A stretch of DNA of 45,476 nucleotides from a virus. Made by a program: the position numbers and the translations under genes. The notes under the pieces were generated by a model that had not been told where the DNA came from, did no database searches, and saw only the letters and a list, made by a program, of their open reading frames with translations. Of the stretch, positions 29,139 to 36,052 are shown piece after piece. The DNA lies in IMG/VR virus record IMGVR_UViG_3300046170_000250, positions 1 through 45,476 of that record; one strand, given 5' to 3'. Within the stretch, counting starts at the first letter, position 1. Every line of letters starts with the position of its first letter.

Positions 29139-29407
29139 TAGTCTTCTGACTTAACTACAGCTAGTTCACCTTCGTCTTCCTTTTCGATTTCAGTGTACGT
29201 GCCATCTTCTAAATTAATATTAATAGCTCCGTATGTTTCTTCTAGTTGTTTTTTAGTATCTTCAATACCCTCATTGATACCAGCGATCTTATGAAGCAGT
29301 GAGTGTTTGTTTGCTTCTAATTGACCGATCTGATTTACAACAGTACTTAACTCTGATTGTTGTTCTTTAATAGTTTTAAGCTCTTCAGCTGTAATTGAAT
29401 TTGACAT
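29138..29407 (-). CDS. Small coiled-coil protein
   Basis: An intact 89-residue protein, almost entirely helical. TAEELKTIKEQQSELSTVVN and GQLEANKHSLLHKIAGINEG show heptad-like spacing, and the tail is acidic (EIEKEDEGELAVVKSED). It overlaps its downstream neighbour at 29138 and starts after a 25-base gap from the holin. A homodimeric coiled coil is likely. Function is unknown; it could be a structural or assembly factor, since it sits between lysis and packaging genes. Confidence 0.6.
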   Translation of the reverse strand: MSNSITAEELKTIKEQQSELSTVVNQIGQLEANKHSLLHKIAGINEGIEDTKKQLEETYGAININLEDGTYTEIEKEDEGELAVVKSED

Positions 29408-29432
29408 TTAATTTAATTTAAGTTATTTAACT

Positions 29433-29831
29433 TTACTTATTATTACTTATTTTTTTACCTTTTTCCCACGTACGACCCACAAAATAAGCGCCATACACAG
29501 TTATTAATAGCGACTGGAATATAGGTATATAATCCTCTGCTATTGAAAACTCTCCTATGTTACCATCAAAAAATGCTAATACAGAAAATATAAAAGTAAG
29601 GTATATAAGAACCATTGGTCTTATATTTTTAGACAAGAAGGAATCGGACTTCATATCCGACTCCCATCTTGCTGTTACTTGATCTTGAGCATCTTTATCT
29701 GCTTGCTCTAGCAGTTCTTCAATTTTTTGTTTAGCTGCAAGTCTTTCTTCATCTGTAGTTACTAGATCATCTATTATTTGACCTATATCTTTAATGAGAC
29801 CTCCAGTTATAAATTGAAGAATTTTTTTCAT
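29433..29831 (-). CDS. Holin (3TM / GTA-type holin-like)
   Basis: A 132-residue protein. An amphipathic N-terminus (MKKILQFITGGLIKDIGQII) and a charged helical middle (EERLAAKQKIEELLEQADKD) precede ARWESDMKSDSFLSKNIRPM. The last is a signature I associate with the holin family found with gene-transfer-agent and marine-phage lysis genes. Two clear membrane helices follow: VLIYLTFIFSVLAFF (about residues 75-89) and FQSLLITVYGAYFVG (about 106-120). The tail is basic. A holin permeabilises the inner membrane so that the endolysin (31363-31725) reaches the cell wall. Confidence 0.75.
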   Translation of the reverse strand: MKKILQFITGGLIKDIGQIIDDLVTTDEERLAAKQKIEELLEQADKDAQDQVTARWESDMKSDSFLSKNIRPMVLIYLTFIFSVLAFFDGNIGEFSIAEDYIPIFQSLLITVYGAYFVGRTWEKGKKISNNK

Positions 29832-30236
29832 CTACTTAACAGTTGAGTCATATTCTCTAATAGAACCTGGATTTGCTCTAACATTTCCTTTTTCGTCTAT
29901 AACACGGTTAGTAGCTTCTTGCAATTTTTTTATATCACCACCTTTGTCTAGATATGCATTTTGAAATTTATCCCTAGCTGATTGCTTTTCTTTTTTTTCC
30001 TTTTTATTTGGATCTGGATAATTTTCTTTAGCAGGAGAGCCGTGGTCCATTTTATATGGAGACATTTCCATAGCTGACGCCTTGCTATCAATAGGCATAT
30101 CGTTTACTAAGTTTTTCTTTTCTTTACTTATTGATTCCATATGGTAAGCAGAACCAGCCATCATAAGACCTGATGGTTTTCCTTTACTATCGTACATTTT
30201 AATACACGATGATTTTTTCATTGGTGAGTAAGGCAT
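29832..30236 (-). CDS. Methionine/lysine-rich small protein with SPMK motif
   Basis: A 134-residue protein starting MPYSPMKKSSCIKMYDSKGK. It is rich in Met, Lys, Ser and Pro and looks largely disordered (NYPDPNKKEKKEKQSARDKF). SPMK and DMPID recur in the protein at 30712-31110 (SPMK, DMPIEK), suggesting a related short motif. It lies between a small metalloprotein and the holin with very short gaps. I do not recognise a family. DNA-binding, minor virion or assembly roles are all possible. Confidence 0.55.
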   Translation of the reverse strand: MPYSPMKKSSCIKMYDSKGKPSGLMMAGSAYHMESISKEKKNLVNDMPIDSKASAMEMSPYKMDHGSPAKENYPDPNKKEKKEKQSARDKFQNAYLDKGGDIKKLQEATNRVIDEKGNVRANPGSIREYDSTVK

Positions 30237-30246
30237 TTTGTTTTAT

Positions 30247-30555
30247 TTATTTTGTTTTGTTATAAGCTTCTTTTTCCCATGGTAAGTTTTTAGCTCCTTC
30301 TTTAATACTCGAGCGAGGTATTACCTTACCTTTCCAATATACGTTTTTATTATCATAATCAAGATCACCTCTACGCATTTGGTCTATATGTATCATTTCG
30401 TGATCAATAACCTCTTGCATTTTGTTAGGTGATACATCTTTATTTATAATAATCGTACCGTTATTATTAGCTTTACCTAACACACCGTCCTCCATATCTA
30501 CACTGTATATAGGAGTATTGTCTATTGAAAATGGTGGTGTCAATTTAAAAGCCAT
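30247..30555 (-). CDS. Small HExxH metalloprotein
   Basis: I choose the start MAFKLTPPFSIDNTP at 30555, because the upstream gene at 30557-30712 ends just before it; an in-frame earlier start (30612) would overlap that gene. The 102-residue product has DHEMIHIDQMRRGDLDYDN, a HExxH zinc-binding helix, then an acidic-aromatic NLPWEKEAYN that may supply a third ligand. The fold would be a minimal zincin. It sits in the lysis-to-head gene run. Possible roles are peptidase action on wall or capsid components, or a structural zinc protein. Activity is inferred from the motif only. Confidence 0.6.
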   Translation of the reverse strand: MAFKLTPPFSIDNTPIYSVDMEDGVLGKANNNGTIIINKDVSPNKMQEVIDHEMIHIDQMRRGDLDYDNKNVYWKGKVIPRSSIKEGAKNLPWEKEAYNKTK

Positions 30556-30556
30556 A

Positions 30557-30712
30557 TTATTTGTTGTAAGGTACTTTATCGTTAAACCAAGCTTGTCTAG
30601 CAGAGCAACCACAAGGAATATTTAATCCTTCTGAAAGTTTATCAACTACAGTTTTAATACCTGTAGCTTTAGTAAACTTTGCTATGTCGTCTCCTAAACC
30701 TTTTGATTTCAT
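30557..30712 (-). CDS. 51-residue CGC-motif protein
   Basis: A short gene, read by eye: ATG at 30712, stop at 30557-30559. The protein runs MKSKGLGDDIAKFTKATGIK, then a helix VVDKLSEGLN, then IPCGCSARQAWFNDKVPYNK. The C-G-C-x-R-x-x-x-(L/F)-N pattern near the end is one I have seen at the end of many small phage proteins, probably a small metal- or nucleic-acid-binding motif. Its ATG overlaps the upstream stop (TAATG), and the next start follows its stop at once. This supports a real gene despite the length. Confidence 0.65.
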   Translation of the reverse strand: MKSKGLGDDIAKFTKATGIKTVVDKLSEGLNIPCGCSARQAWFNDKVPYNK

Positions 30713-31110
30713 TATATTTTACTTTTCTTTCTAGCTATAGCTTTTTCTTTTCTTTCTACTCTACGCGCTTCTCTATAGTTTTTACGACCTTCTTTTTTTT
30801 CAGCTCTAGCTTCTTTTCTTTCAGCTCTAGCTTCTTTTCTAGCTGCTTGTTTTTCTGTTCTAGCATTTTTACGATCATATCTTTCTCTTAAATGCTTTGC
30901 TTTTTTAACATGACCAACCTCCAAAGCCATTTCGCCTTTAGCTCTTAACTTAGCGGCTTTAGCGCTTGTTTCTTTTCTTTTGCCAGTAGCGTCTTTTTCT
31001 ATTGGCATATCTTTTGTATCAGCGTCTTCAACACCAGGCGCTTTAACAACTTTCATTGGTGATCCGTATCTTAAAGCAGAACCACAGTGCTTTGTCATAA
31101 ATGTTCCCAT
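30712..31110 (-). CDS. Very basic histone-like protein with SPMK motif
   Basis: About 132 residues from the ATG at 31110; earlier in-frame starts overlap the upstream gene. The N-terminal part reads MGTFMTKHCGSALRYGSPMK with DMPIEKDATGKRKE. The C-terminal two-thirds is extremely rich in Arg, Lys, Ala and Glu with internal repeats (ARKEARAERKEARAEKKEGR), probably a long charged helix. A 21-base tandem DNA repeat (30800-30841) encodes the repeat. The composition fits a nucleic-acid-binding or internal virion protein. There is no enzymatic motif. Function is unknown. Confidence 0.55.
   Translation of the reverse strand: MGTFMTKHCGSALRYGSPMKVVKAPGVEDADTKDMPIEKDATGKRKETSAKAAKLRAKGEMALEVGHVKKAKHLRERYDRKNARTEKQAARKEARAERKEARAEKKEGRKNYREARRVERKEKAIARKKSKI
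30800..30841. repeat. 21-base tandem duplication in a coding region
   Basis: Two adjacent near-identical 21-base units (tcagctctagcttcttttct plus one base each) lie at 30800-30820 and 30821-30841. The unit length is a multiple of three, so the frame is kept. They encode the repeated EARAERK/EARAEKK segment of the basic protein on the minus strand. This looks like a slippage-type expansion. Confidence 0.7.
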
Positions 31111-31112
31111 AA

Positions 31113-31373
31113 TTACCATTTTACTTTGTCAGCCCAATACGCGGCAGACATTTTTCCTTTTTTAATGTTCTTAGCGTGACGAGCTTTAAAACTAGCTCTA
31201 CGCGCTTTAGACTTAGCGTCTGTTTTTTTACCAGCTGTGCTAACACCTTGTTGACCAAATCGTATAATTTTTTCTTTGCCTGCAGAACAAGCCTTAACTA
31301 TATGTGATTTAGTCTTGTGGTCTGGCGTACGCCGAGGTTTATTACACTTAAGTGTTTTCTTATCAGTTGCCAT
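31113..31373 (-). CDS. Small conserved basic phage protein ending YWADKVKW
   Basis: An intact 86-residue lysine-rich protein. KTLKCNKPRRTPDHKTKSHI and ACSAGKEKIIRFGQQGVSTA precede KSKARRASFKARHAKNIKKG and the ending MSAAYWADKVKW. I recognise this as a family common in marine and cyanophage genomes near tail or lysis genes. Its function is not established to my knowledge. No signal peptide. Basic charge suggests contact with DNA or RNA. Its start lies just inside the end of the endolysin gene, an 11-base overlap. Confidence 0.7.
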   Translation of the reverse strand: MATDKKTLKCNKPRRTPDHKTKSHIVKACSAGKEKIIRFGQQGVSTAGKKTDAKSKARRASFKARHAKNIKKGKMSAAYWADKVKW

Positions 31374-31725
31374 ATGTCCAAATTACATTAGGTGATTTAT
31401 CATCGTCTATATCAGCGTGAATAAAAGTATCACCAATACCTATACGATCTACACCGTGTTCTAATAATTCTCTAACCAAAGAGAAACGTTCTTTACTTTT
31501 GCTGCAAGCTATATCTACAGCAAGTCCTTTTAAATGAGATGACTTACTTGTTCCACCCACAGCTTCGTTATGTGAAGGCGTTCGATAACCAGATGTTATA
31601 CGTAAAGGTGTACCTAATTCTTCTCTTATACTATCTAATATGTTTATAAGCTTTTTACTCATCATCTGCCCGCTACCTTGTACGTCAGGCGAATCGAACT
31701 CTTCGTAAGTAAAATACTTAAACAT
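31363..31725 (-). CDS. Endolysin, peptidase M15-type
   Basis: A 120-residue single-domain protein of the D-Ala-D-Ala/L-Ala-D-Glu carboxypeptidase type. The motif is clear: TSGYRTPSHNEAVGGTSKSS, then HLKGLAVDIAC (SxHxxGxAxD, zinc ligands His and Asp), then near the end FIHADIDDD (HxD, third ligand). This is the usual full length for phage M15A endolysins, with no separate wall-binding domain and no signal peptide, so it depends on the holin. It cleaves peptidoglycan stem peptides at the end of infection. Its ATG overlaps the stop of the small membrane gene at 31725. Confidence 0.9.
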   Translation of the reverse strand: MFKYFTYEEFDSPDVQGSGQMMSKKLINILDSIREELGTPLRITSGYRTPSHNEAVGGTSKSSHLKGLAVDIACSKSKERFSLVRELLEHGVDRIGIGDTFIHADIDDDKSPNVIWTYGN

Positions 31726-31880
31726 TATTTTTTATTTTTAAGCTGAATCCATTTAGACAACGTGTAACCAATAGTTACTATCAAAAGTAATACTTTTAAA
31801 CTCATTTCTATTTGTGCAAATGTAGTTACACCAAGCGTGGTTGTATTAATAGCGTATAATTTTAAATCGTTAAGACTCAT
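31725..31880 (-). CDS. Small single-pass membrane protein
   Basis: A 51-residue gene read by eye: ATG at 31880, TAA at 31725-31727, overlapping the endolysin ATG (TAATG). It starts MSLNDLKLYAINTTTLGVTT. A hydrophobic helix VLLLIVTIGYTL (about residues 30-41) is followed by a basic end SKWIQLKNKK. I recognise the pattern of an IExxLK element plus a TM helix ending YTxxKW as a small membrane protein frequent in marine phage lysis clusters. A lysis-accessory (holin-like or spanin-like) role is inferred. Confidence 0.7.
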   Translation of the reverse strand: MSLNDLKLYAINTTTLGVTTFAQIEMSLKVLLLIVTIGYTLSKWIQLKNKK

Positions 31881-31881
31881 C

Positions 31882-32091
31882 TTAAAATCCTTTAGCCCGT
31901 TGGGTTATTGGCCCTTGTAGGCTATACGATTTGCAAGGATATTTTTTAACCTGCATACCTGTAATACCAGAGCTACTGCCCTTACCCATTGGAAAACCGC
32001 TAGTATCTAGTGGTCCGTCCCAAACATGCGATTCTCCTACTTGACCTTCTAGTGTAGGTTTGCCTAGTAATTTACTTATATTGTGATCCAT
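31882..32091 (-). CDS. Small protein of unknown function
   Basis: An intact 69-residue protein, MDHNISKLLGKPTLEGQVGE onward, Gly/Ser/Lys-rich with single Trp and Cys residues (ESHVWDGPLD; KKYPCKSYSL). No membrane span, signal peptide or known motif. It lies between an Ala/Met-rich protein and the small membrane protein with short gaps, so it is co-transcribed with the lysis genes. Confidence 0.5.
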   Translation of the reverse strand: MDHNISKLLGKPTLEGQVGESHVWDGPLDTSGFPMGKGSSSGITGMQVKKYPCKSYSLQGPITQRAKGF

Positions 32092-32097
32092 AATTAT

Positions 32098-32727
32098 TTA
32101 TTTTACATTAAATGTTTTTCCATCAACTTCAAAAGTAGACTCACCAGCTTTTTCAGCAGCCATTTTAGCACCAATAAAAGCGTTTCCTTCTAAAGGAGAT
32201 TTCATTTGCGTGACAGATCCTGAGTTAGGCATAGACATTTGTCGCTCTAAAGCAGAACCAAAAGCAGTCTGTGCCATACCTTGAGTTTGTTCGTTAAACA
32301 CAGGCTTAGCATTACCCATCATATTAGCTGGAGTAATTTGAAATGTTTTACCTTCAAAAGGGTTTGCTTGATCCATAGCGCCATCACCAGTAATTCCAGC
32401 TGCTGCTAAAGAAGGATCTCCAGACATATCAACTGTAGGTGCCGCGGGTGCTACAGGTGCCGCGGTAGGATTTTGAGCTAATACTTTTTGTGCTAAGTTA
32501 CCAAACATACCGCCTCTTTGAGCCATGCTTTCATATTTAGCTCTATCAAAGTTAGCACCCGCACTTAGACCTCTAGCTGCAACCCCAGCAATACCTCCCA
32601 TAAACGTAGCTGGCGAACCAGTATCTTGGTCATGCCTAGCATTTTCTAAGTAGTGAAATCTCTCGGACATTGGTAAATTTTTATCGTGCGCTTTTTTATA
32701 GTCGTACTTCATTCCTTTTTTAGACAT
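32098..32727 (-). CDS. Ala/Met/Gly-rich protein, possible minor virion component
   Basis: An intact 209-residue protein. The N-terminal head is KKGMKYDYKKAHDKNLPMSE. It is followed by Ala/Gly/Met/Pro-rich, probably flexible sequence (LAQNPTAAPVAPAAPTVDMS) and a short beta-prone end (STFEVDGKTFNVK). No catalytic motif. The YKKAHDKNLPMSERFHYLEN segment is helical. Composition resembles minor structural or linker proteins of phages. Function unknown. Confidence 0.5.
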   Translation of the reverse strand: MSKKGMKYDYKKAHDKNLPMSERFHYLENARHDQDTGSPATFMGGIAGVAARGLSAGANFDRAKYESMAQRGGMFGNLAQKVLAQNPTAAPVAPAAPTVDMSGDPSLAAAGITGDGAMDQANPFEGKTFQITPANMMGNAKPVFNEQTQGMAQTAFGSALERQMSMPNSGSVTQMKSPLEGNAFIGAKMAAEKAGESTFEVDGKTFNVK

Positions 32728-32729
32728 AA

Positions 32730-33173
32730 TTATCTTTCTTTATCTTTATTGACATTGTTAATAGCAAATGAATAAACTTTATCGCTATAGCTTTTGCCTT
32801 TCATTATACTGTTGCGCCTAGTACTAGTGGGTATATCCTCTTCACCAAGCATTATTTTATATACTCTTGATATTAGTTGTTTGCCTTTGAAAGAAACTTT
32901 ATATATATTATACTTCTGTGTAGTTCTATTGTTTCTTCGCCAAAGCGTAATCCAATCATTTTGTAAAAGCTTGTTCCATCTACGATTATCCCAACTAAAA
33001 GAATATGTACCGTCTTCAAAATCTTTTCTAGTAAACATATCCATGCAGTCTAAATATATTAAAAGCTCTAGCTCTGCATCGTTTAAATCATTATTTTTAC
33101 AAGCCCACTTACGTATTATACGATAGTGTTTAAGAAGATTTAAATCCCTAATGTCACTAGCATCTATTCTCAT
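32730..33173 (-). CDS. Winged-helix-like protein
   Basis: An intact 147-residue protein, Arg/Lys/Trp-rich and helical. LKHYRIIRKWACKNNDLNDA, then ELLIYLDCMDMFTRKDFE, then RRWNKLLQNDWITLWRRNNR and TTQKYNIYKVSFKGKQLISR are arranged like the helix-helix-wing of MarR-type winged-helix domains. The basic YNIYKVSFKGK wing supports DNA binding. I recall highly similar proteins in uncultured marine phages, unannotated. Its start overlaps the groES stop region by four bases. It may be a regulator or a small packaging-related DNA-binding protein; it does not look like a classical TerS. Confidence 0.55.
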   Translation of the reverse strand: MRIDASDIRDLNLLKHYRIIRKWACKNNDLNDAELELLIYLDCMDMFTRKDFEDGTYSFSWDNRRWNKLLQNDWITLWRRNNRTTQKYNIYKVSFKGKQLISRVYKIMLGEEDIPTSTRRNSIMKGKSYSDKVYSFAINNVNKDKER

Positions 33174-33434
33174 AGCACAACTACAACGTCTACATCTCGT
33201 ATAACATAAAAAACTTGCTTGTCTACTTCAAGCCTGTGGCCAGCGTTTTTATCATAGAATATTGTTTGACCTTCTTCTACACCTTTAACGTCGTCACCAC
33301 AATGAAGTATAGTCGCTTCTTTATAACGAATATCAACTCTTTGTTTACCAGTTAACATAAGACCACCGTCAGTTTTTTTGACAGGTGTCTTCTTTTTTCT
33401 TTTTTATTACTATATTTCTACCTACTGCTTTCAT
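33170..33434 (-). CDS. groES: GroES cochaperonin (one frame break)
   Basis: Reconstructed by eye: ATG at 33434 gives MKAVGRNIVIKKKKEDT. One T near 33385 is extra; the frame then continues VKKTDGGLMLTGKQRVDIRY, KEATILHCGDDVKGVEEGQT, IFYDKNAGHRLEVD and FYVIRDVDVVVVL, 87 residues in all. Each GroES element is present: N-terminal strand, GGLML mobile-loop anchor (GGIVL in E. coli), GDDVKGVEEGQTIFY (the VG--VK-VK-GD-V-F region) and the DIL-type end (DVDVVVVL). It caps the GroEL chamber. It overlaps the end of groEL by 17 bases, and the order is groEL then groES, the reverse of the usual bacterial operon. Confidence 0.8.
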
Positions 33435-34975
33435 CTCCAACTCTTAAATTATTGATTACACAATCTGTAGATAATATAGTGGTAGCCACTGAAGCCGCGT
33501 GTTTGAGTGCGCTTTTAGTTACAAGTAAAGGATCTATAATCCCTGTATCAACCATGTGAACAGTTTCACCTGTAACTACATTAACACCCATACCTTCTTC
33601 GGGCGTACCAACCTCTTCTAGTCCAGCGTTATTTAGTATAGTTTTAAACGGAGCTTTAATAGCTTCTAGCAATATCTTTTCACCAACGGTTTTACCTTTA
33701 GTTTTATTAGATGCATCGCGAAGAGCTATACCACCTCCAGATACTATACCTTCTTTTACCGCGGCTTTAGTAGCACAGATAGCATCTTCGACTCTATCTG
33801 ATTTTTCTTTCAACTCTATCTCTGAGTTAGCCCCTATTTTTACAACTGCAACTTTCGCTGATAGTCTAGCTAATCTTTTTTCAAGTCTTATAATTTCACC
33901 GGGAGCTTTAGCTTTAGATATTAGTTTTTTAACTGAATCAATTAAACGCTTTATCTCGTCAGTAGAAGTATCTACTTGAAGTATTGTATCTGTATCACTA
34001 GTTGTGCTCTTAAAACATGATCCTAGGAAGTCTGGGTTTATAACATCTAAGTCATCACCAAGATCTTCATTGATAACAGTAGCACCGGTTAGCATAGCTA
34101 AATCAGACATTGTGTCTTTTTTGTTTATACCATATGTAGGTGCGTTTACTACATTTACTTTTATATTACCTTTAACCTTATTCATTGCTAGCGTAGCTAA
34201 CACTTCGGTTTCTAAATCACCAATAATAAGTAAAGGCTTTTTGTTTTTAATTACGTATTCAAGTACCGACTGAATCTTACGTACAGATTCTATAGGTGAC
34301 TCGATTAGTAATACAAGTGGGTTATCAAGCTCTGCTATACGTTTTTCTTTGCTTGTTACAAAGTGAGAGTTTGTTAAACCTTTTTCGTACTGCACACCAT
34401 CGACGAGTTCAAACTCTGTCTTGTCTTCTGTTGTAGGTTCCATTATAACAACACCGTTTTCACCAGCAGCTTTAAAAGCATCACCGATTATTTTGCCAAG
34501 CTCAGCATCGTTGTTACAACTAATAGCAGCTACATCATCTAGCATACTACCTTCTACCTGCAATAACCTTTTTTTCTAAGTAATCAATTACTTTATCAAC
34601 AGCACTTGTTATGCCGTTTTTAATATTACGTATATTATCTTTATCGATATTTTTATACGCTTCAGTTAAAATTGAGTGCGCTAGTACTGTAGCCGTTGTT
34701 GTTCCATCGCCAGCTTCTTGAACAGTTTTTCTAGCAGCTTCCTTTAGAAGCGTAGCACCCATATTTTCTACTGGGTCTAATAGTGTAATAGCGTTTGCTA
34801 CAGTTACACCATCTTTTGTAATGACAGGTTTTCCCTGATCATCTTCTAGTATTACACATTGGCCGCTAGCCCCAAGTGTGGAGCTAACAGCCTTTGTTAG
34901 TTTATCTATACCTTTAAACACCTTATCCTTAGCATCTTGGCCAAAGTTAAGATTTTTGACAATTTTGTCAGTCAT
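33418..34975 (-). CDS. groEL: GroEL chaperonin, phage-encoded (one frame break)
   Basis: Two frames join near 34551 by dropping one G (YLEKKVIA to VEGSMLDDVAAIS), giving 518 residues (E. coli 548). ATP site residues are present: TKDGVTV (D52 region), AGDGTTTATVLAHS (D87 region), RVEDAICATKAAVKEG (D398 region) and GIIDPLLVTKSALKHAASVA (D495 region). The usual TLGPKG turn reads TLGASG. The apical domain is recognisable (KPLLIIGDLETEVLATLAMN). The C-terminus ends NNLRVGDESSR with no GGM repeat tail. It presumably folds phage proteins, such as the capsid or the very large tail proteins, inside the host. It is separated from the tail-associated genes by a short gap. Confidence 0.9.
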
Positions 34976-35007
34976 AATTTAATTTAATTTAATTGTATTG
35001 TATAATT

Positions 35008-35298
35008 TTATTCAAAGGTTTTAACGACTTGTGGTCCGCGTAAGTAACCAAGCTTTTTTTCATAGTGCGCTATTGATGCGTCTATTGCTTGCTCAGCTCC
35101 TTCGAGGGTTTCGCGTCTCGTTACGTCGATCCAAGAATCTTCTTTTTTTGGATCTAGGTATTCTGTTTGGTAGAAACCGTTTGGTAGCTGGACTATACGC
35201 CAGTGTTTCTTTTCAGATACATGCTTCCAAAGGTTGATGGTTTCTTCACTTATTTGTGGTTGACTACTCCACGATTGAGTCTGGTAAAATAGTGTCAT
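35008..35298 (-). CDS. Small protein of unknown function
   Basis: An intact 96-residue protein, MTLFYQTQSWSSQPQISEET onward, with aromatic-rich NLWKHVSEKKHWRIVQLPNG and a final helix DASIAHYEKKLGYLRGPQVV. No transmembrane segment or known catalytic motif. It lies between groEL and the small tail-associated genes. Proteins of this size and pattern occur in uncultured marine phages, but I cannot name a family. Confidence 0.5.
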   Translation of the reverse strand: MTLFYQTQSWSSQPQISEETINLWKHVSEKKHWRIVQLPNGFYQTEYLDPKKEDSWIDVTRRETLEGAEQAIDASIAHYEKKLGYLRGPQVVKTFE

Positions 35299-35345
35299 TG
35301 GTTTTGGTTTTAAATTACTATTTGGTTTGCCATTTCCCTGGCCGG

Positions 35346-35360
35346 GTATATTCTATATAC
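35346..35360. repeat. Perfect inverted repeat in an intergenic gap
   Basis: The bases gtatat-tct-atatac form a 6-pair stem with a 3-base loop, in the 86-base gap between two minus-strand genes. The stem is short and AT-rich and no T-run follows, so it could be an operator-like site or chance. Confidence 0.3.
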
Positions 35361-35384
35361 TCACTTGGTTTTAGTGATTTTTAC

Positions 35385-35729
35385 TTAATCTGCTATTGTC
35401 ATGGTTACAGAAGTAGGATTTATTTCTAAATCAATAGCCTGCTGTATACCGGCTTCTATAGAACTTACCTGTTCTTCGCCCATAGCTTCTTTAGTCCACC
35501 CAACAATTGTTTCATTTGTTAAGTCTTCAAAGGGAATAAATTCACTTTCAGGATTTAAGGCTACAGTTTGTGTGCCGATACTAGTTGATTGATATGCATT
35601 TCCTTCTGGATCGAGCTCATCTGAAACTCCTGTTACTATCCAGTGCACGTTGTATACTATATCCGTGTAATCTGCTTCTGTTGGATGTACATCTACTGTT
35701 TTACAATTCCAATTATATTCTACTACCAT
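35385..35729 (-). CDS. Small tail-associated protein (family seen in marine cyanophages)
   Basis: An intact 114-residue protein. MVVEYNWNCKTVDVHPTEAD and VYNVHWIVTGVSDELDPEGN precede EDLTNETIVGWTKEAMGEEQ and a final helix EAGIQQAIDLEINPTSV. The YNWN, VVY-VHW and T-E-IVGW--E-MGEE-V elements match a small family common beside tail-fibre genes of marine T7-like and T4-like phages. I recall it as a domain of unknown function (DUF7936-type), without certainty. A tail role is inferred from context. Confidence 0.6.
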   Translation of the reverse strand: MVVEYNWNCKTVDVHPTEADYTDIVYNVHWIVTGVSDELDPEGNAYQSTSIGTQTVALNPESEFIPFEDLTNETIVGWTKEAMGEEQVSSIEAGIQQAIDLEINPTSVTMTIAD

Positions 35730-35747
35730 TTTGTTGTTATTTATTTT

Positions 35748-36047
35748 TTAAAGTTTTATTGGGCGTTCTCCGTTAGGAAAGTCAGCCCGTTGTGGGTAAT
35801 CTCTCAACTCTTCTCTATACAATAAATATGCAGCGTGTTGCGGGTGGTCTGTTACAGATACTATCCAATCAGTACCACTCAATTCACTATTCCGCCATTG
35901 ACGTTCTTCATTTTCAATATCCTCTTGTGTAAGCTCTTTTGGTTCATTATAAGTTTTTATCTCAATAGTGCCACTTGGATGTGTATATTTTAGTTTATCA
36001 CCATCCTGTGGCTCTTGGTTTGGATTTGTTAAATTTTCTATTATCAT
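35748..36047 (-). CDS. Probable phage tail assembly chaperone-like protein
   Basis: An intact 99-residue acidic protein. WRNSELSGTDWIVSVTDHPQ, AAYLLYREELRDYPQRADFP and NGERPIKL show the pattern D-WV---DHP------YR--LR--P----FP-G-RP that I associate with tail-fibre assembly chaperone-type domains. The N-terminus is a small beta-rich head (YTHPSGTIEIKTYNEP). It sits directly downstream of tail-fibre genes, where such chaperones usually are. Confidence 0.7.
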   Translation of the reverse strand: MIIENLTNPNQEPQDGDKLKYTHPSGTIEIKTYNEPKELTQEDIENEERQWRNSELSGTDWIVSVTDHPQHAAYLLYREELRDYPQRADFPNGERPIKL

Positions 36048-36052
36048 AATTT

